Shown here: positions 41,659-50,875 of the stretch, piece after piece | Position numbering within the stretch: position 1 is the first letter of the stretch | Layout of the letters: each line of letters begins with the position of its first letter | DNA from: Kalymmatonema hyalinum WJT4-NPBG1 | GTDB lineage: Bacteria > Cyanobacteriota > Cyanobacteriia > Cyanobacteriales > Nostocaceae | Direction of reading: 5' to 3' | Assembly (NCBI GenBank): GCA_019359075.1 | Contig: JAHHIB010000057.1 | Location: forward strand, 1-57,285 | DNA: 57,285 nt | The notes under the pieces: model-generated | What the model was told of the DNA's origin: nothing | Databases searched by the model: none | What the model saw: the letters and a program-made list of their open reading frames with translations, nothing else | Program-made: the position numbers and the translations under genes

Positions 41659-41662
41659 GGTA

Positions 41663-44600
41663 TTACCCTGTCCCTTTTGTCTCCCAAGTCTGCCTTGTCC
41701 CGTCAACAATTGGTATGTTTGAACGCAACTCCGTATGAGATATAGTTGACAAAAAATTTAAATGACTACCGCTTTCCTCAACTGCACCTAATGCCAAAAG
41801 TGTCGCCCGCTGCGCCTCACTTAAACCAACGACTCCCGTAATATTCATTCCTTCATAAGGTCTGGGACTTCTGAGAATTTTTATACACTCCCCCGTTTCG
41901 ATATTCCAAAGCCGGATAGTTTGGTCTTCGCTGCTACTGGCAAGAAGGTGAGAATCGATAAATACGACTGCATAAATCCATCGTGTGTGACCTTGAAAAA
42001 TTTTCAAGCACTCCCCAGTTTCCACATTCCAGATTCTCACAGTTTTGTCAGTACTTGCACTTGCCAGCAGGCGACCATCAGGACTGTAAGCCACACTTAC
42101 AACAGCGCCAGAATGTCCATGCATTGAGAGACATTCTTGGGTCTCAACATTCCAAATTTTTATCGTTTTATCTTCACTACCGCTTGCTAAGATTTGTCCA
42201 TCTGGACTAAAGACAACTGACCAGATTCCATGAGCATGTCCTGTAAATGTTTTGATGCACTGTCCTGTCTGCACATCCCAACCTCGAATCAGGAAATCAG
42301 CACCAGCACTAATTACGAGTTGACCATCGCGACTAAAAACAGTTGAGACAGCAGCTGTATCATGTTGAAAAACCTGCAGACATTGCCCAGTATGCACATC
42401 CCATATTCGCACTTGTTTATCACTACCAGCACTCGTTAGGTGTCCATCGGGACTAAAGGCAACTGAAAGCACCCAGCTTGTGTGTCCTCGTAAAATTTGT
42501 AGACACTCTCCAGTTTGAATATCCCAAATTCTTACCGTTTCATCAGAACTGCCACTTGCCAAAGTTCTTCCATCTGGACTGAAAGCCACAAAGCGCACCC
42601 AGTTTTTATGACCCTCTAAAGTTCTGATACACTTGCCAGTATTGATGTCCCAAAGTTTGACTTTTTGGTCTTCACTACCACTCGCTATCATCGGGAAGTC
42701 GCCAAGATGATTGCGTGGAGAAACGGCTAATGCCCAAATACCGCTACCATATCCGTAAAAGGTGCGGAAACATTTTCCTGTGCTAATGTCCCAGAGTTTA
42801 ATAGTTTGGTTGTCATCACTGGCAATCAAATGTTGTCCGTTGGGACTAAAGGCAAGCGATCGCAAAGTATTGGTGTGTCCCTGTAATGTTTTAATACATT
42901 CTCCAGTGTGAATATTCCATAGTCGGATAGTTGTGTCACCACTACCACTGGCAATGGTCTTACCGTCACTACTACAGACAACACACCAAACATGGTTTGT
43001 ATGACTTTGAAGCGTTTGCAGACATTGCCCTGTTGACACATCCCAAATCTTAACAGTGGCATCTGCACTACCACTCACCAACATTTTACCATCTATACTA
43101 AATACTACAGACCACACATCATGAGTGTGTCCAAGCAATGTTTTCAAACATTCGCCGGTATTGACATCCCAAAGTTTAATTGTTTGGTCTAAACTCCCAC
43201 TGGCTAGAGTTCGACCGTCAGAACTACAGGCAACACAGCCAATCCAATCCGTATGTCCTTGCAATGTTTTTAAACACTCTCCACTCTGGATATCCCACAG
43301 TTTGATTGTTCGGTCAATACCGCCACTAGCAAGGATGGGATGATAGTCACTTGAATTTGGCGGTTCAAACAAAGCCGCAGTCCAAACAAAGGAATTATGC
43401 CCACGAAATACTTGCAAACATTCACCTGTTAAATTCCACTGCTTGACAGTTTGGTCGTCGCTAGCACTAAATAAGGTGCGACCGTCAGCGCTAAACACAA
43501 TCGACCGAACCCAGCCTGCGTGTGCTTCCCAAGTCAAACATTGTTGTCCATCTGTTGCTTGCCATAGGGAAATTTTGCCGTCAGTATCCCCAGTTGCTAG
43601 AAGACAACCATCAGGACTGACTGCTACTGTGAAGATGTAGCTTAGATTTGCAGTAAAGGTAGATTTTGCTAAATCCGAATGAGCGAAGTTTGTCTGATGT
43701 AAGTTTACACCTTTTAAATCTGCTTGCCAAATTGTCAATCCAGAAAAGTCATAACCATCTAAATCCACATTCAACTGACGCAGCAAATTAATAGTATTTC
43801 CACCAATGTAACCTGTATTAATTGGTTTATTGCCGCGCCGTGAGGCAAGAATTGTCATCAACTGAGTTTCAATTCGAGTTACATTGCCAAAGATAGAAAG
43901 TAACTGTTTAATAACAGGGTTAAGAATGAGGTAAATCTGAATTTCTTTGATGTAATCTTTTGCCGTAGCTTTGATAAGAGCATGAGTTTTGAAAAGGCAA
44001 ACATCCTGATTTTCAATTTCAGTACAGACCTGTTGAATCAGGCGACTGGTCATGTACTCCATTAATACAGGTTGCAGCGTAAATGTAGAGACGTTGTGTA
44101 CAATGTCTCTAGCAATTTCAATGAGCGATCGCCTCTCCAAAGCTTGCAGTGCTTCTAGTAATTGAGAACTGGAAATAGGCGATAGTAAATCAGCTTGTAT
44201 TTCTGCAAAAGCCACAGGTTCACGGTTAATTGCCAACCAGTACATAATTTCTTGTTCAATGGTTGACAAACGTTGAAATTGCTGATAAATTATATCTTGA
44301 ATATCACCAAATACGACTGTACCTTGAGAAATAAACCTAGAAATATTACTATCAAATAAATCTCGAATCGTTGTCGCTACAATTTTCAGTGCCAGCGGAT
44401 TCCCTGCGTAAGATTGAATTAAGTTTTGCCAGTCATAAGTTGAGCCAGTGAAATGTCCTTTACAGCGAAAGATTTCTTGTCCGTCTGCTGTTGATAAACC
44501 AGATAATTGCATAGACCGAACAGGTAATGTTTCACCTTCGATGATTGCAACTTCTCTAGGCTTTTCTCGGCTTGTCAGAACCAAGCAGCTTTGATGGCGC

Positions 44601-45433
44601 GACTCCCCAATTCGCTTAAAAAGTTCGCCATATTCTTCATATCCTGTCCGGTATTGTCCTGTACGAGTGCCTAGTTCACTGCTACATAAAATTGTTTCAG
44701 CATTATCAAGAATAACAAGACAGCGATGTTTTTGTAAATAACTCAACAGTAGAGAAATTTTATCACTAACAGAGTCTGGTAAATTGGTTTCCTTTTGTTG
44801 TGAAAGAAATTGAATCAAGCCAATCAGCAGTGGTTCAATTGTTGGCGCGTTGTGGAGCGATCGCCAAACAACAAACTCAAATTGCTCCTGTAGTTTTTCC
44901 CCCAGCTTTACAGAAAGAGAAGTTTTTCCAATTCCACCAATTCCTAAAATCGCCACTAACCGACAACGGTCTTGGATAATCCATTGCTCTAAAGTTGCCA
45001 GTTCTTGAGAACGTCCGTAAAAGATAGAAACGTCTATCGCCTCACCCCAGTCTTGTAAGCCAGATGAGCCAGATGAGGGGGATGAGGGAGATGGGGGAGA
45101 AATTTCCAGATCCCCTGCTTCCCCTGCTTCCCCTGCTTCCCCTGCTTCCCCTGCTTCCCTTATTCCCCTTTCCTTGGGGTTACGAGAACACCATCTTCTC
45201 AAGGCTGAACGGAGGTTATCTTTGGTTACTTTCTCTCCCATCACTTGAGAAAGCATTTTCCAGAGTCGAAAGCCTACAATTTTGATGTACTCGGCATCAT
45301 AACCGAATTCTTCGGCAATCTGGGGATAGGTTTTACGTTCCCAAGACTGTCGAAAAATAACTTCTTGCAAGTCATTTAAAGATGCTGTCTCAAGAACAGT
45401 TTCAACAATGGCTAAGGCTTCTTCGATTGTCAT
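41663..45433 (-). CDS. STAND NTPase: vMAP-type N-terminus, NB-ARC and 14 WD40 repeats
   Basis: A 1256-residue signalling protein. Residues 1-85 form a helical HTH-like domain ([20 protein letters not shown]) found at the N-terminus of many cyanobacterial NTPase-WD proteins. A low-complexity linker (about 92-125; EAG units, then [13 protein letters not shown]) precedes the NB-ARC domain with Walker [10 protein letters not shown] (164-172) and Walker [10 protein letters not shown]. From about residue 600 to 1210, 14 WD repeats can be counted, each ending in forms such as [13 protein letters not shown], enough for two seven-bladed propellers. Such proteins act as switches that oligomerise on ligand binding, including in defence or programmed death; no effector domain is seen here. 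It lies 160 bp from psbA, diverging. Confidence 0.93.
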   Translation of the reverse strand: MTIEEALAIVETVLETASLNDLQEVIFRQSWERKTYPQIAEEFGYDAEYIKIVGFRLWKMLSQVMGEKVTKDNLRSALRRWCSRNPKERGIREAGEAGEAGEAGEAGDLEISPPSPSSPSSGSSGLQDWGEAIDVSIFYGRSQELATLEQWIIQDRCRLVAILGIGGIGKTSLSVKLGEKLQEQFEFVVWRSLHNAPTIEPLLIGLIQFLSQQKETNLPDSVSDKISLLLSYLQKHRCLVILDNAETILCSSELGTRTGQYRTGYEEYGELFKRIGESRHQSCLVLTSREKPREVAIIEGETLPVRSMQLSGLSTADGQEIFRCKGHFTGSTYDWQNLIQSYAGNPLALKIVATTIRDLFDSNISRFISQGTVVFGDIQDIIYQQFQRLSTIEQEIMYWLAINREPVAFAEIQADLLSPISSSQLLEALQALERRSLIEIARDIVHNVSTFTLQPVLMEYMTSRLIQQVCTEIENQDVCLFKTHALIKATAKDYIKEIQIYLILNPVIKQLLSIFGNVTRIETQLMTILASRRGNKPINTGYIGGNTINLLRQLNVDLDGYDFSGLTIWQADLKGVNLHQTNFAHSDLAKSTFTANLSYIFTVAVSPDGCLLATGDTDGKISLWQATDGQQCLTWEAHAGWVRSIVFSADGRTLFSASDDQTVKQWNLTGECLQVFRGHNSFVWTAALFEPPNSSDYHPILASGGIDRTIKLWDIQSGECLKTLQGHTDWIGCVACSSDGRTLASGSLDQTIKLWDVNTGECLKTLLGHTHDVWSVVFSIDGKMLVSGSADATVKIWDVSTGQCLQTLQSHTNHVWCVVCSSDGKTIASGSGDTTIRLWNIHTGECIKTLQGHTNTLRSLAFSPNGQHLIASDDNQTIKLWDISTGKCFRTFYGYGSGIWALAVSPRNHLGDFPMIASGSEDQKVKLWDINTGKCIRTLEGHKNWVRFVAFSPDGRTLASGSSDETVRIWDIQTGECLQILRGHTSWVLSVAFSPDGHLTSAGSDKQVRIWDVHTGQCLQVFQHDTAAVSTVFSRDGQLVISAGADFLIRGWDVQTGQCIKTFTGHAHGIWSVVFSPDGQILASGSEDKTIKIWNVETQECLSMHGHSGAVVSVAYSPDGRLLASASTDKTVRIWNVETGECLKIFQGHTRWIYAVVFIDSHLLASSSEDQTIRLWNIETGECIKILRSPRPYEGMNITGVVGLSEAQRATLLALGAVEESGSHLNFLSTISHTELRSNIPIVDGTRQTWETKGTG
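45105..45165. repeat. Nine-base tandem repeat CTTCCCCTG in WD40 gene linker
   Basis: About five copies of CTTCCCCTG encode Glu-Ala-Gly units on the minus strand (EAGEAGEAG). Similar C-rich filler occurs at 8870-8905 and 53980. Unit length is a multiple of three, so gains and losses keep the frame. Confidence 0.8.
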
Positions 45434-45536
45434 TGGTCACAAATAGTGCTAACGAAAGCTAACTGAATGTTGTAACTTTCAATAACTTTTAGTTACTGCA
45501 AAGACTATGGGATTTTTTTTACTATGCATTCAGTTG

Positions 45537-45564
45537 TTGATTCCAAGTGAACAGCAACTATAAC
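45537..45564 (+). promoter_or_regulatory. psbA promoter
   Basis: TTGATT (45537-45542) and TATAAC (45559-45564) are separated by 16 bp. AGGAT follows a few bases before the ATG at 45595. The -10 is close to consensus, as expected for a strongly expressed psbA gene. TTGTTG three bases earlier is an alternative -35. Confidence 0.55.
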
Positions 45565-45594
45565 CATACTTTATCACTGTAATCATTTTAGGAT

Positions 45595-46677
45595 ATGACC
45601 ACAACCTTACAACGTCGCGAAAGTGCCAACGTATGGGAGCGGTTCTGTGAGTGGATCACCAGCACCGAAAACCGTTTATACGTCGGTTGGTTTGGTGTGT
45701 TGATGATTCCCACACTGCTAGCCGCTACAACCTGCTTTATCATTGCATTCATCGCAGCACCTCCAGTTGACATCGACGGTATCCGTGAGCCTGTTGCAGG
45801 TTCGTTAGTATACGGCAACAACATCATCTCTGGTGCAGTTGTTCCTTCCTCCAATGCTATTGGTTTGCACTTCTACCCCATCTGGGAAGCAGCTTCCCTT
45901 GATGAGTGGTTGTACAACGGTGGTCCATACCAGTTGGTAGTATTCCACTTCTTGATCGGCGTATTCTGCTACCTCGGTCGTGAGTGGGAATTGTCCTACC
46001 GCTTAGGTATGCGCCCCTGGATCTGCGTCGCATTCTCTGCTCCTGTAGCTGCTGCTACTGCCGTATTCCTGATTTACCCCATCGGACAAGGTTCCTTCTC
46101 TGATGGTATGCCTTTGGGTATCTCTGGAACCTTCAACTTCATGTTGGTGTTCCAAGCAGAGCACAACATCTTGATGCACCCCTTCCACCAGTTAGGAGTT
46201 ATTGGTGTATTTGGCGGAGCTTTAATTTCTGCCATGCACGGTTCATTGGTAACCTCTTCCTTGGTGCGTGAAACCACCGAGCAGGAGTCCGCGAATTACG
46301 GTTACAAATTCGGTCAAGAGGAAGAAACTTACAGCATTGTTGCTGCTCACGGTTACCTGGGACGCTTATTCTGGCAGTATGTCAGCTTCAGCAACTCACG
46401 TTCTCTGCACTTTGTCTTGGCTGCTTTGCCTGTAATTGGAATCTGGTTCACCGCCTTGGGCGTCAGCACAATGGCATTCAACCTCAACGGATTCAACTTC
46501 AACTCTTCGGTAATTGACTCTCAAGGTCGTGTAATCAGTACATGGGCAGATATCCTGAACCGCGCCAACCTGGGCATGGAAGTGATGCACGAGCGTAACG
46601 CTCACAACTTCCCGCTCGATCTAGCTAGCGGCGAGCAAGCACCTGTGGCTGTGACTGCGCCTGCTATCAATGGCTAG
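45595..46677 (+). CDS. psbA: Photosystem II D1 protein, high-light (Glu130) form
   Basis: A 360-residue D1 reaction-centre protein with five membrane helices. It binds the P680 chlorophylls, pheophytin, QB and the Mn4CaO5 cluster. Key residues are in their standard places: Tyr161 ([10 protein letters not shown], with Asp170), His190 (AEHN), and the C-terminal ligand region [16 protein letters not shown]. Processing after Ala344 would remove the 16-residue tail [16 protein letters not shown]. Residue 130 is Glu ([14 protein letters not shown]), the form linked to high-light isoforms, rather than Gln130 of the standard isoform. The gene is monocistronic, with its own promoter and terminator. 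It is complete and highly conserved, so assignment is secure. Confidence 0.99.
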   Translation: MTTTLQRRESANVWERFCEWITSTENRLYVGWFGVLMIPTLLAATTCFIIAFIAAPPVDIDGIREPVAGSLVYGNNIISGAVVPSSNAIGLHFYPIWEAASLDEWLYNGGPYQLVVFHFLIGVFCYLGREWELSYRLGMRPWICVAFSAPVAAATAVFLIYPIGQGSFSDGMPLGISGTFNFMLVFQAEHNILMHPFHQLGVIGVFGGALISAMHGSLVTSSLVRETTEQESANYGYKFGQEEETYSIVAAHGYLGRLFWQYVSFSNSRSLHFVLAALPVIGIWFTALGVSTMAFNLNGFNFNSSVIDSQGRVISTWADILNRANLGMEVMHERNAHNFPLDLASGEQAPVAVTAPAING

Positions 46678-46727
46678 GTTCCTCAAGATTTAGATTTCGT
46701 GGTCTGTTTTATAAGTGCTTAATTAAT

Positions 46728-46753
46728 GCGTCCCGCTTGTGGGGCGCTTTTTT
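46728..46753 (+). terminator. Rho-independent terminator of psbA
   Basis: GCGTCCC and GGGGCGC form a GC-rich stem around GCTTGT, followed by a run of six T. It lies 50 bp after the psbA stop. Confidence 0.8.
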
Positions 46754-46836
46754 GTGCCTAATTTTAGTACAAAAGCTTAGCATTTGGGTATCCTTGTTGA
46801 ATTTCATCCTTCTCAAAGCACCCCGTCGTCAGGTCT

Positions 46837-47388
46837 TCAACCATTGATAATTTGTTCCACTGAAACAGAAACTTCAGGGAATTTAAGAGGTTGAATCGTT
46901 CCCGTAGTGAGTGTGAGTTTTGAGGTGTACTCTCCGTCAGAAGGTTCTCGAAAGACTACCAAGTGTAACTTTTTGAGGTTGACGATCCAGTATTCTGGGA
47001 TACCAACTTCTGCATATATCTTGCTTTTTGTCTCTAAATCTTTCTCTAAACTAGAGTTAGCATACTCAATCAGCCAGAAGATATTTTCTGGATAGGGGTG
47101 ATGCTCTCGATACTCACGCCCTAAGCGTTGGACAATGGCAATATCTGGTTCGGGTTCGGAGTTGTTCGGTAGCGTAATTGGTTTGGCATGACGAACCTTA
47201 GCGCGTTCAGTCAATAACCTTGCTAAATACTCTCCAGCTTCATCACTAGAATAAGCATGAGGTTCCCCCTCCGGCGACATTTCTACAATTTCTCCCTTAA
47301 GTAGCTCAACTCGGCGATCGTCCAAAATACCAGCAGCAATCATGCGGTGATACTCGTCAATCGTCCACTTGGCAGCGATAACGGTCAT
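46837..47388 (-). CDS. Uma2-family (DUF820) endonuclease-like protein
   Basis: A 183-residue PD-(D/E)xK-fold protein of the Uma2 family, which is greatly expanded in cyanobacteria; its cellular role is unclear. The family signatures are present: WTIDEYHRMIAAGILDDRRV at the N-terminus with VELLKGEIVEMSPEG, EPEPDIAIV (the catalytic Asp), and FWLIEYANSSLEKDLETKSK followed by YAEVGIPEYWIVNL, with the E...K pair. All catalytic residues are kept, so the gene is probably intact. ATG 47388 is used. It is convergent with psbA and diverges from the aminotransferase gene. Confidence 0.9.
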   Translation of the reverse strand: MTVIAAKWTIDEYHRMIAAGILDDRRVELLKGEIVEMSPEGEPHAYSSDEAGEYLARLLTERAKVRHAKPITLPNNSEPEPDIAIVQRLGREYREHHPYPENIFWLIEYANSSLEKDLETKSKIYAEVGIPEYWIVNLKKLHLVVFREPSDGEYTSKLTLTTGTIQPLKFPEVSVSVEQIING

Positions 47389-47507
47389 GGCGATTGATTC
47401 CTCCCAATGATTTGTTTTTATCTTCTGATGCTAATGTACCTAAAACAAAAAGCTTACAATTATGATGGTTTATGATGACTTCTAGCAACAACTTTAACAA
47501 ATAGAAA

Positions 47508-48353
47508 ATGACTCAACTCATCTCTTACGTTAATGGAAAATATCTTCCATCAGACCAGGCTTCGCTGCCACTTAATGATTTAGGGATTGTACGAGGGTAT
47601 GGAGTCTTTGATTATTTACGCACTTATAACAAAGTGCCATTTAGACTACGAAAACACGTTGAAAGGCTGCAAAAATCAGCAGAATTAATTGGCTTAAGTT
47701 TGCCCTGGTCAACTGAGGAAATAGAAGGAATTACTCAAGAAACACTGAGGCGCAATAATCTCCCAGAAGCTAGCATTCGGCTTGTCGTGACTGGCGGTTC
47801 TTCAGCCGACTTTATTACTCCTCCCGAAGAACCAAGTCTAGTGGTTATTGTCACTCCTGTTGCCCAATATCCAGTGGAATATTATGAAAAAGGGGTCAAA
47901 GTTGTCACTGTGCCAATAGAACGGTTCATTCCTCAAGCAAAAACCCTGAATTATATATCTGCAATTATGGCGCTACAACAAGCAAAACGCGCTAATGCTA
48001 TTGATGCACTGTATGTTAATCAGCAGAGCCATGTATTGGAAGGAACTACTACAAATTTCTTTGTTTTTCGAGACTCTCAACTGATTACGCCAAAAGAGAA
48101 TATTCTAAATGGTATTACAAGAAATGTTGTGTTGGAACTTGCGAAAAATCGATTTGAGATAGTTGAGCAACCAATTTATTACAGCGATTTGAATAGTTGT
48201 GACGAAGCTTTTATAACATCTTCCACGAAGGAGATTATGCCCGTAGTTCAAATTGATGATTTAGAGATATCTAATGGAAAACCGGGAGAAAAAACTCAAC
48301 TTTTCATGCATTTATTTAACAATTATACTATAGCAGGATTAAATGATTCGTGA
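47508..48353 (+). CDS. PLP-dependent class IV aminotransferase
   Basis: A 281-residue fold-type IV PLP enzyme, related to branched-chain aminotransferase, D-alanine aminotransferase and aminodeoxychorismate lyase. The N-terminus has VNGKYLPSDQASLPLNDLGI and VRGYGVFDYLRTYNKVPFRL. Lys145 in PQAKTLNYISAIMALQQAK binds PLP, and HVLEGTTTNFFVFRD and TSSTKEIMPVVQIDD complete the cofactor site. Exact substrate cannot be assigned: length and pattern suit either an IlvE-like or a PabC/D-amino acid enzyme. ATG 47508 has a poor ribosome binding site. A strong palindrome eight bases past the stop probably ends the transcript. Confidence 0.85.
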   Translation: MTQLISYVNGKYLPSDQASLPLNDLGIVRGYGVFDYLRTYNKVPFRLRKHVERLQKSAELIGLSLPWSTEEIEGITQETLRRNNLPEASIRLVVTGGSSADFITPPEEPSLVVIVTPVAQYPVEYYEKGVKVVTVPIERFIPQAKTLNYISAIMALQQAKRANAIDALYVNQQSHVLEGTTTNFFVFRDSQLITPKENILNGITRNVVLELAKNRFEIVEQPIYYSDLNSCDEAFITSSTKEIMPVVQIDDLEISNGKPGEKTQLFMHLFNNYTIAGLNDS

Positions 48354-48360
48354 AAAAACA

Positions 48361-48393
48361 AGATCCCCGACTTCTTAAAGAAGTCGGGGATCT
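48361..48393. repeat. REP-like palindrome AGATCCCCGACTTCTT, copy 2 (terminator position)
   Basis: Identical to 17438-17470 except for the central base (A instead of C). It starts eight bases after the aminotransferase stop and is followed by a moderately T-rich stretch, so it can serve as a terminator. Confidence 0.85.
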
Positions 48394-48483
48394 GAAAAAC
48401 TCAATTTTTACTAATGAAATAGGATTGGTATAGTTTAGGTAAAGTATAAACATAGACGATTTAAACTACTTAAAATATGCTGT

Positions 48484-48600
48484 GCGTATGCGTGCGCGCC
48501 CGCTTTGCGCTTACAGGCGATTGGCTTTGCCACTGCCCCGAATCGCGATTGGGCACGAGGGCACTGCGCTCCGCGCAATCGCCACTCATCCAGTGCCGTG
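48484..48600. repeat. Cluster of GC-rich small palindromic repeats
   Basis: Alternating GC-rich palindromes (TGCGTGCGCGCCCGC, CGATTGGGCACGAGGGC, CGCTCCGCGCAATCG) fill the space before the peptidase gene. They resemble the small dispersed repeats of heterocystous cyanobacteria. They extend the open frame of the peptidase upstream without being part of it. Confidence 0.55.
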
Positions 48601-48621
48601 AAACATCATTGGAGAAAAAAT

Positions 48622-50784
48622 ATGGACAGAAGCATGATTGGAATGTCTGCACAACCAAAGCCGCCCCTTGCGCCTGTCAAACCGGTTACAGACGACTACT
48701 TCGGCACGAAGGTAACGGACAATTACCGTTACATGGAAAACTTCAAAGATGAAGAGGTGCAGCAGTGGGTGAAAGCACAAGCTGACTATACAACTAACGT
48801 GCTCAAACAACTGCCTGGGCGCGATGCTTTTTTCAACCGCATGATGGAATTAGAGGCTTCCGTTCCGGCAAAGATGGACTGCGTGTTGCGGCTTGCTAAC
48901 GGCAAACTTTTCTATCTCAAACGGGAAGCACAAGACGATGTGTGGAAACTTTACCTGCGGGACGGCATGAATGGCAGCGAAATTCTCTTGGTCGATCCTG
49001 AACAATTCAAACAAGAAACAGGCAAGCCCCACGCAATTAATCGCTTCATCCCGTCATGGGATGGCAAGTATGTGATGTATGCTATTTCAGCAAGCGGCTC
49101 GGAAGAGGCTTGGCTGTATGTGATGGATACTCAAACTCTCAAAGATGTAGACAAACCAATTTCGCGGCTGCATTACGGTGGAAGTTGGTTACCCGATAAC
49201 CAGTCGTTCCTCTACACCCGCCATCAAGAGATGAAAGAAGGCATGGCGATAACCGAGAAAAATCAAAAGAGCAAAGTCTATTTGCACAGACTTGGCACGG
49301 ATGTAGAACAAGATACCCTTGTCCTCGGTCATGCAGTGACTCCTTTGATCGACGTTTCGACCGTTGCATCTCCATTTGTCGTCACCGTTCCAAATTCCGA
49401 CTATGTATTTGCGGTCATCCTCTACGGCACGCAGAAAGAACTTGATCTCTATGTCGCAACTCTTGCTTCATTCAATCAAGGAACACCCGAGTGGAAAAAG
49501 GTCTGCGATGCGATCGATGAAGTAAAACTCTTTGACGTGCATGGAGATGACCTGTATTTGCTGACGCACAAAAATGCGCCTCGCTACAAGATTGTCAAAA
49601 CGTCGTTGAAAAACCCTGACTTTTCTAGTGCTGAACTCGTCATGGCTCAAAGCGACCAGAGTATCGAAATAATGGTTGCCGCTCAAGATGCGCTTTATGT
49701 GCTCACAAGCGATAATGGCATTAATAAAGTCATTCGCATTGCTTACGACGGTAAAGCAGAACCACTCAACCTGCCGTTTGATGGCATAGTCGATTTTTTT
49801 GGAAATGACCCCAGAGTTTCAAAAAATGATCCCAGAGTGGAAGGAATTCTCCTGGCTATGACCACTTGGACGAGATTCTACAGCATCTATGAATACAATC
49901 CGAAAACAGAAAGCTTTGTGGAGACAGGTTTACAACCAAAAGGTAAATATGATGCACCGGATGATTTAATTGCTGTTGAAGTTGAGGTGAAATCGCATGA
50001 TGAGACGATGGTACCACTCTCTATTGTCCACAAAAAAGGTATCAAGCTTGATGGCTCAAATCCATGCTGGCTGACTGGTTACGGGGCTTATGGCTTCTCC
50101 CTGTACCTACCCTATCAACACCAAGATTATGCATGGTATGAAAAAGGCGGCATTATGGCTTTTGCCCATGTGCGCGGCGGTGGCGAAAAAGGGCAAGAAT
50201 GGTATCGTGCCGGATTTCAGCAAACCAAGCCGAACACCTGGAAAGATTTTATTGCTTGCGCCGAATATCTCATTGAACAGAAATACACCTCACCTGCAAA
50301 ACTGGCGGGCGAAGGCATAAGCGCAGGCGGTATCTTGATTGGCAGAGCCGTAACAGAGCGTCCTGACCTCTTTGCTGTGGTAATTCCACGAGTGGGCGTG
50401 ATGAATGCGATTCGCTTGGAAACGACGCCAAACGGCGTGAATAATATTCCTGAATTTGGCAGTTGCCAAACGGAAGCGGGGTTCAAAGCACTCTATGAAA
50501 TGGATGCGTTTTTGCACCTCAAGGACGGTGTGAACTATCCGGCAATGATGATTACGCACGGCATCACTGATCCAAGGTGTGAGCCTTGGCAATCGGCAAA
50601 GTTTGCAGCACGGGTTCAAGCCGCCTCAGCGAGCGGCAAACCTGTCTTGCTCCGCATTGACTACGAAGCAGGACACGGCGTTGGCTCAACCAAAACGCAA
50701 CTTGTTCAAGAACGAGCCGACATTTTCACCTTTATGATGTGGCAGTTCGGCATGGAGGACTATCAGCCGAAGCAGGCACAATAG
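48622..50784 (+). CDS. Prolyl oligopeptidase family serine peptidase (S9A)
   Basis: A 720-residue cytoplasmic-type peptidase. An N-terminal seven-bladed propeller (about 75-430) precedes the alpha/beta-hydrolase domain. The catalytic triad can be placed: Ser567 in EGISAGGILIGRAVTERPDL, Asp650 in GITDPRCEPWQSAKF, and His685 in YEAGHGVGST. The segment YGAYGFSLYLPYQHQDYAWY and FAHVRGGGEKGQEWYRAGFQ are typical of the family. ATG 48622 is chosen: GGAGAAAAAAT precedes it, and the 39 residues upstream (frame open to 48505) come from palindromic repeat DNA. Base composition is a little GC-richer than the neighbours. No signal peptide is seen. It hydrolyses short peptides after proline; the true substrate is unknown. 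Confidence 0.9.
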   Translation: MDRSMIGMSAQPKPPLAPVKPVTDDYFGTKVTDNYRYMENFKDEEVQQWVKAQADYTTNVLKQLPGRDAFFNRMMELEASVPAKMDCVLRLANGKLFYLKREAQDDVWKLYLRDGMNGSEILLVDPEQFKQETGKPHAINRFIPSWDGKYVMYAISASGSEEAWLYVMDTQTLKDVDKPISRLHYGGSWLPDNQSFLYTRHQEMKEGMAITEKNQKSKVYLHRLGTDVEQDTLVLGHAVTPLIDVSTVASPFVVTVPNSDYVFAVILYGTQKELDLYVATLASFNQGTPEWKKVCDAIDEVKLFDVHGDDLYLLTHKNAPRYKIVKTSLKNPDFSSAELVMAQSDQSIEIMVAAQDALYVLTSDNGINKVIRIAYDGKAEPLNLPFDGIVDFFGNDPRVSKNDPRVEGILLAMTTWTRFYSIYEYNPKTESFVETGLQPKGKYDAPDDLIAVEVEVKSHDETMVPLSIVHKKGIKLDGSNPCWLTGYGAYGFSLYLPYQHQDYAWYEKGGIMAFAHVRGGGEKGQEWYRAGFQQTKPNTWKDFIACAEYLIEQKYTSPAKLAGEGISAGGILIGRAVTERPDLFAVVIPRVGVMNAIRLETTPNGVNNIPEFGSCQTEAGFKALYEMDAFLHLKDGVNYPAMMITHGITDPRCEPWQSAKFAARVQAASASGKPVLLRIDYEAGHGVGSTKTQLVQERADIFTFMMWQFGMEDYQPKQAQ

Positions 50785-50851
50785 AATACGTTGCGTTGCA
50801 AAAATCGGGGGGTGTGATAAGGTTAAGCTTGAACCTGGACAATATCAACTA

Positions 50852-50873
50852 CAGCGCTAAAGCGCTTACTACA
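50852..50873. repeat. Palindrome AGCGCTAAAGCGCT
   Basis: Related to the palindromes at 12347 and 19117. It lies three bases before the stop codon of the minus-strand radical SAM gene and could end its transcript. Confidence 0.55.
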
Positions 50874-50875
50874 AG

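Noticed and set aside
45061-45170. Looks like a short CRISPR-type array of repeats
   Set aside because: The units are contiguous 9-bp repeats with no spacers and lie inside the coding frame of the WD40 protein.
45434-45594. Possible shared regulation between the WD40 gene and psbA
   Set aside because: The two genes diverge over 160 bp but only a psbA-type promoter is visible; no shared operator could be supported.
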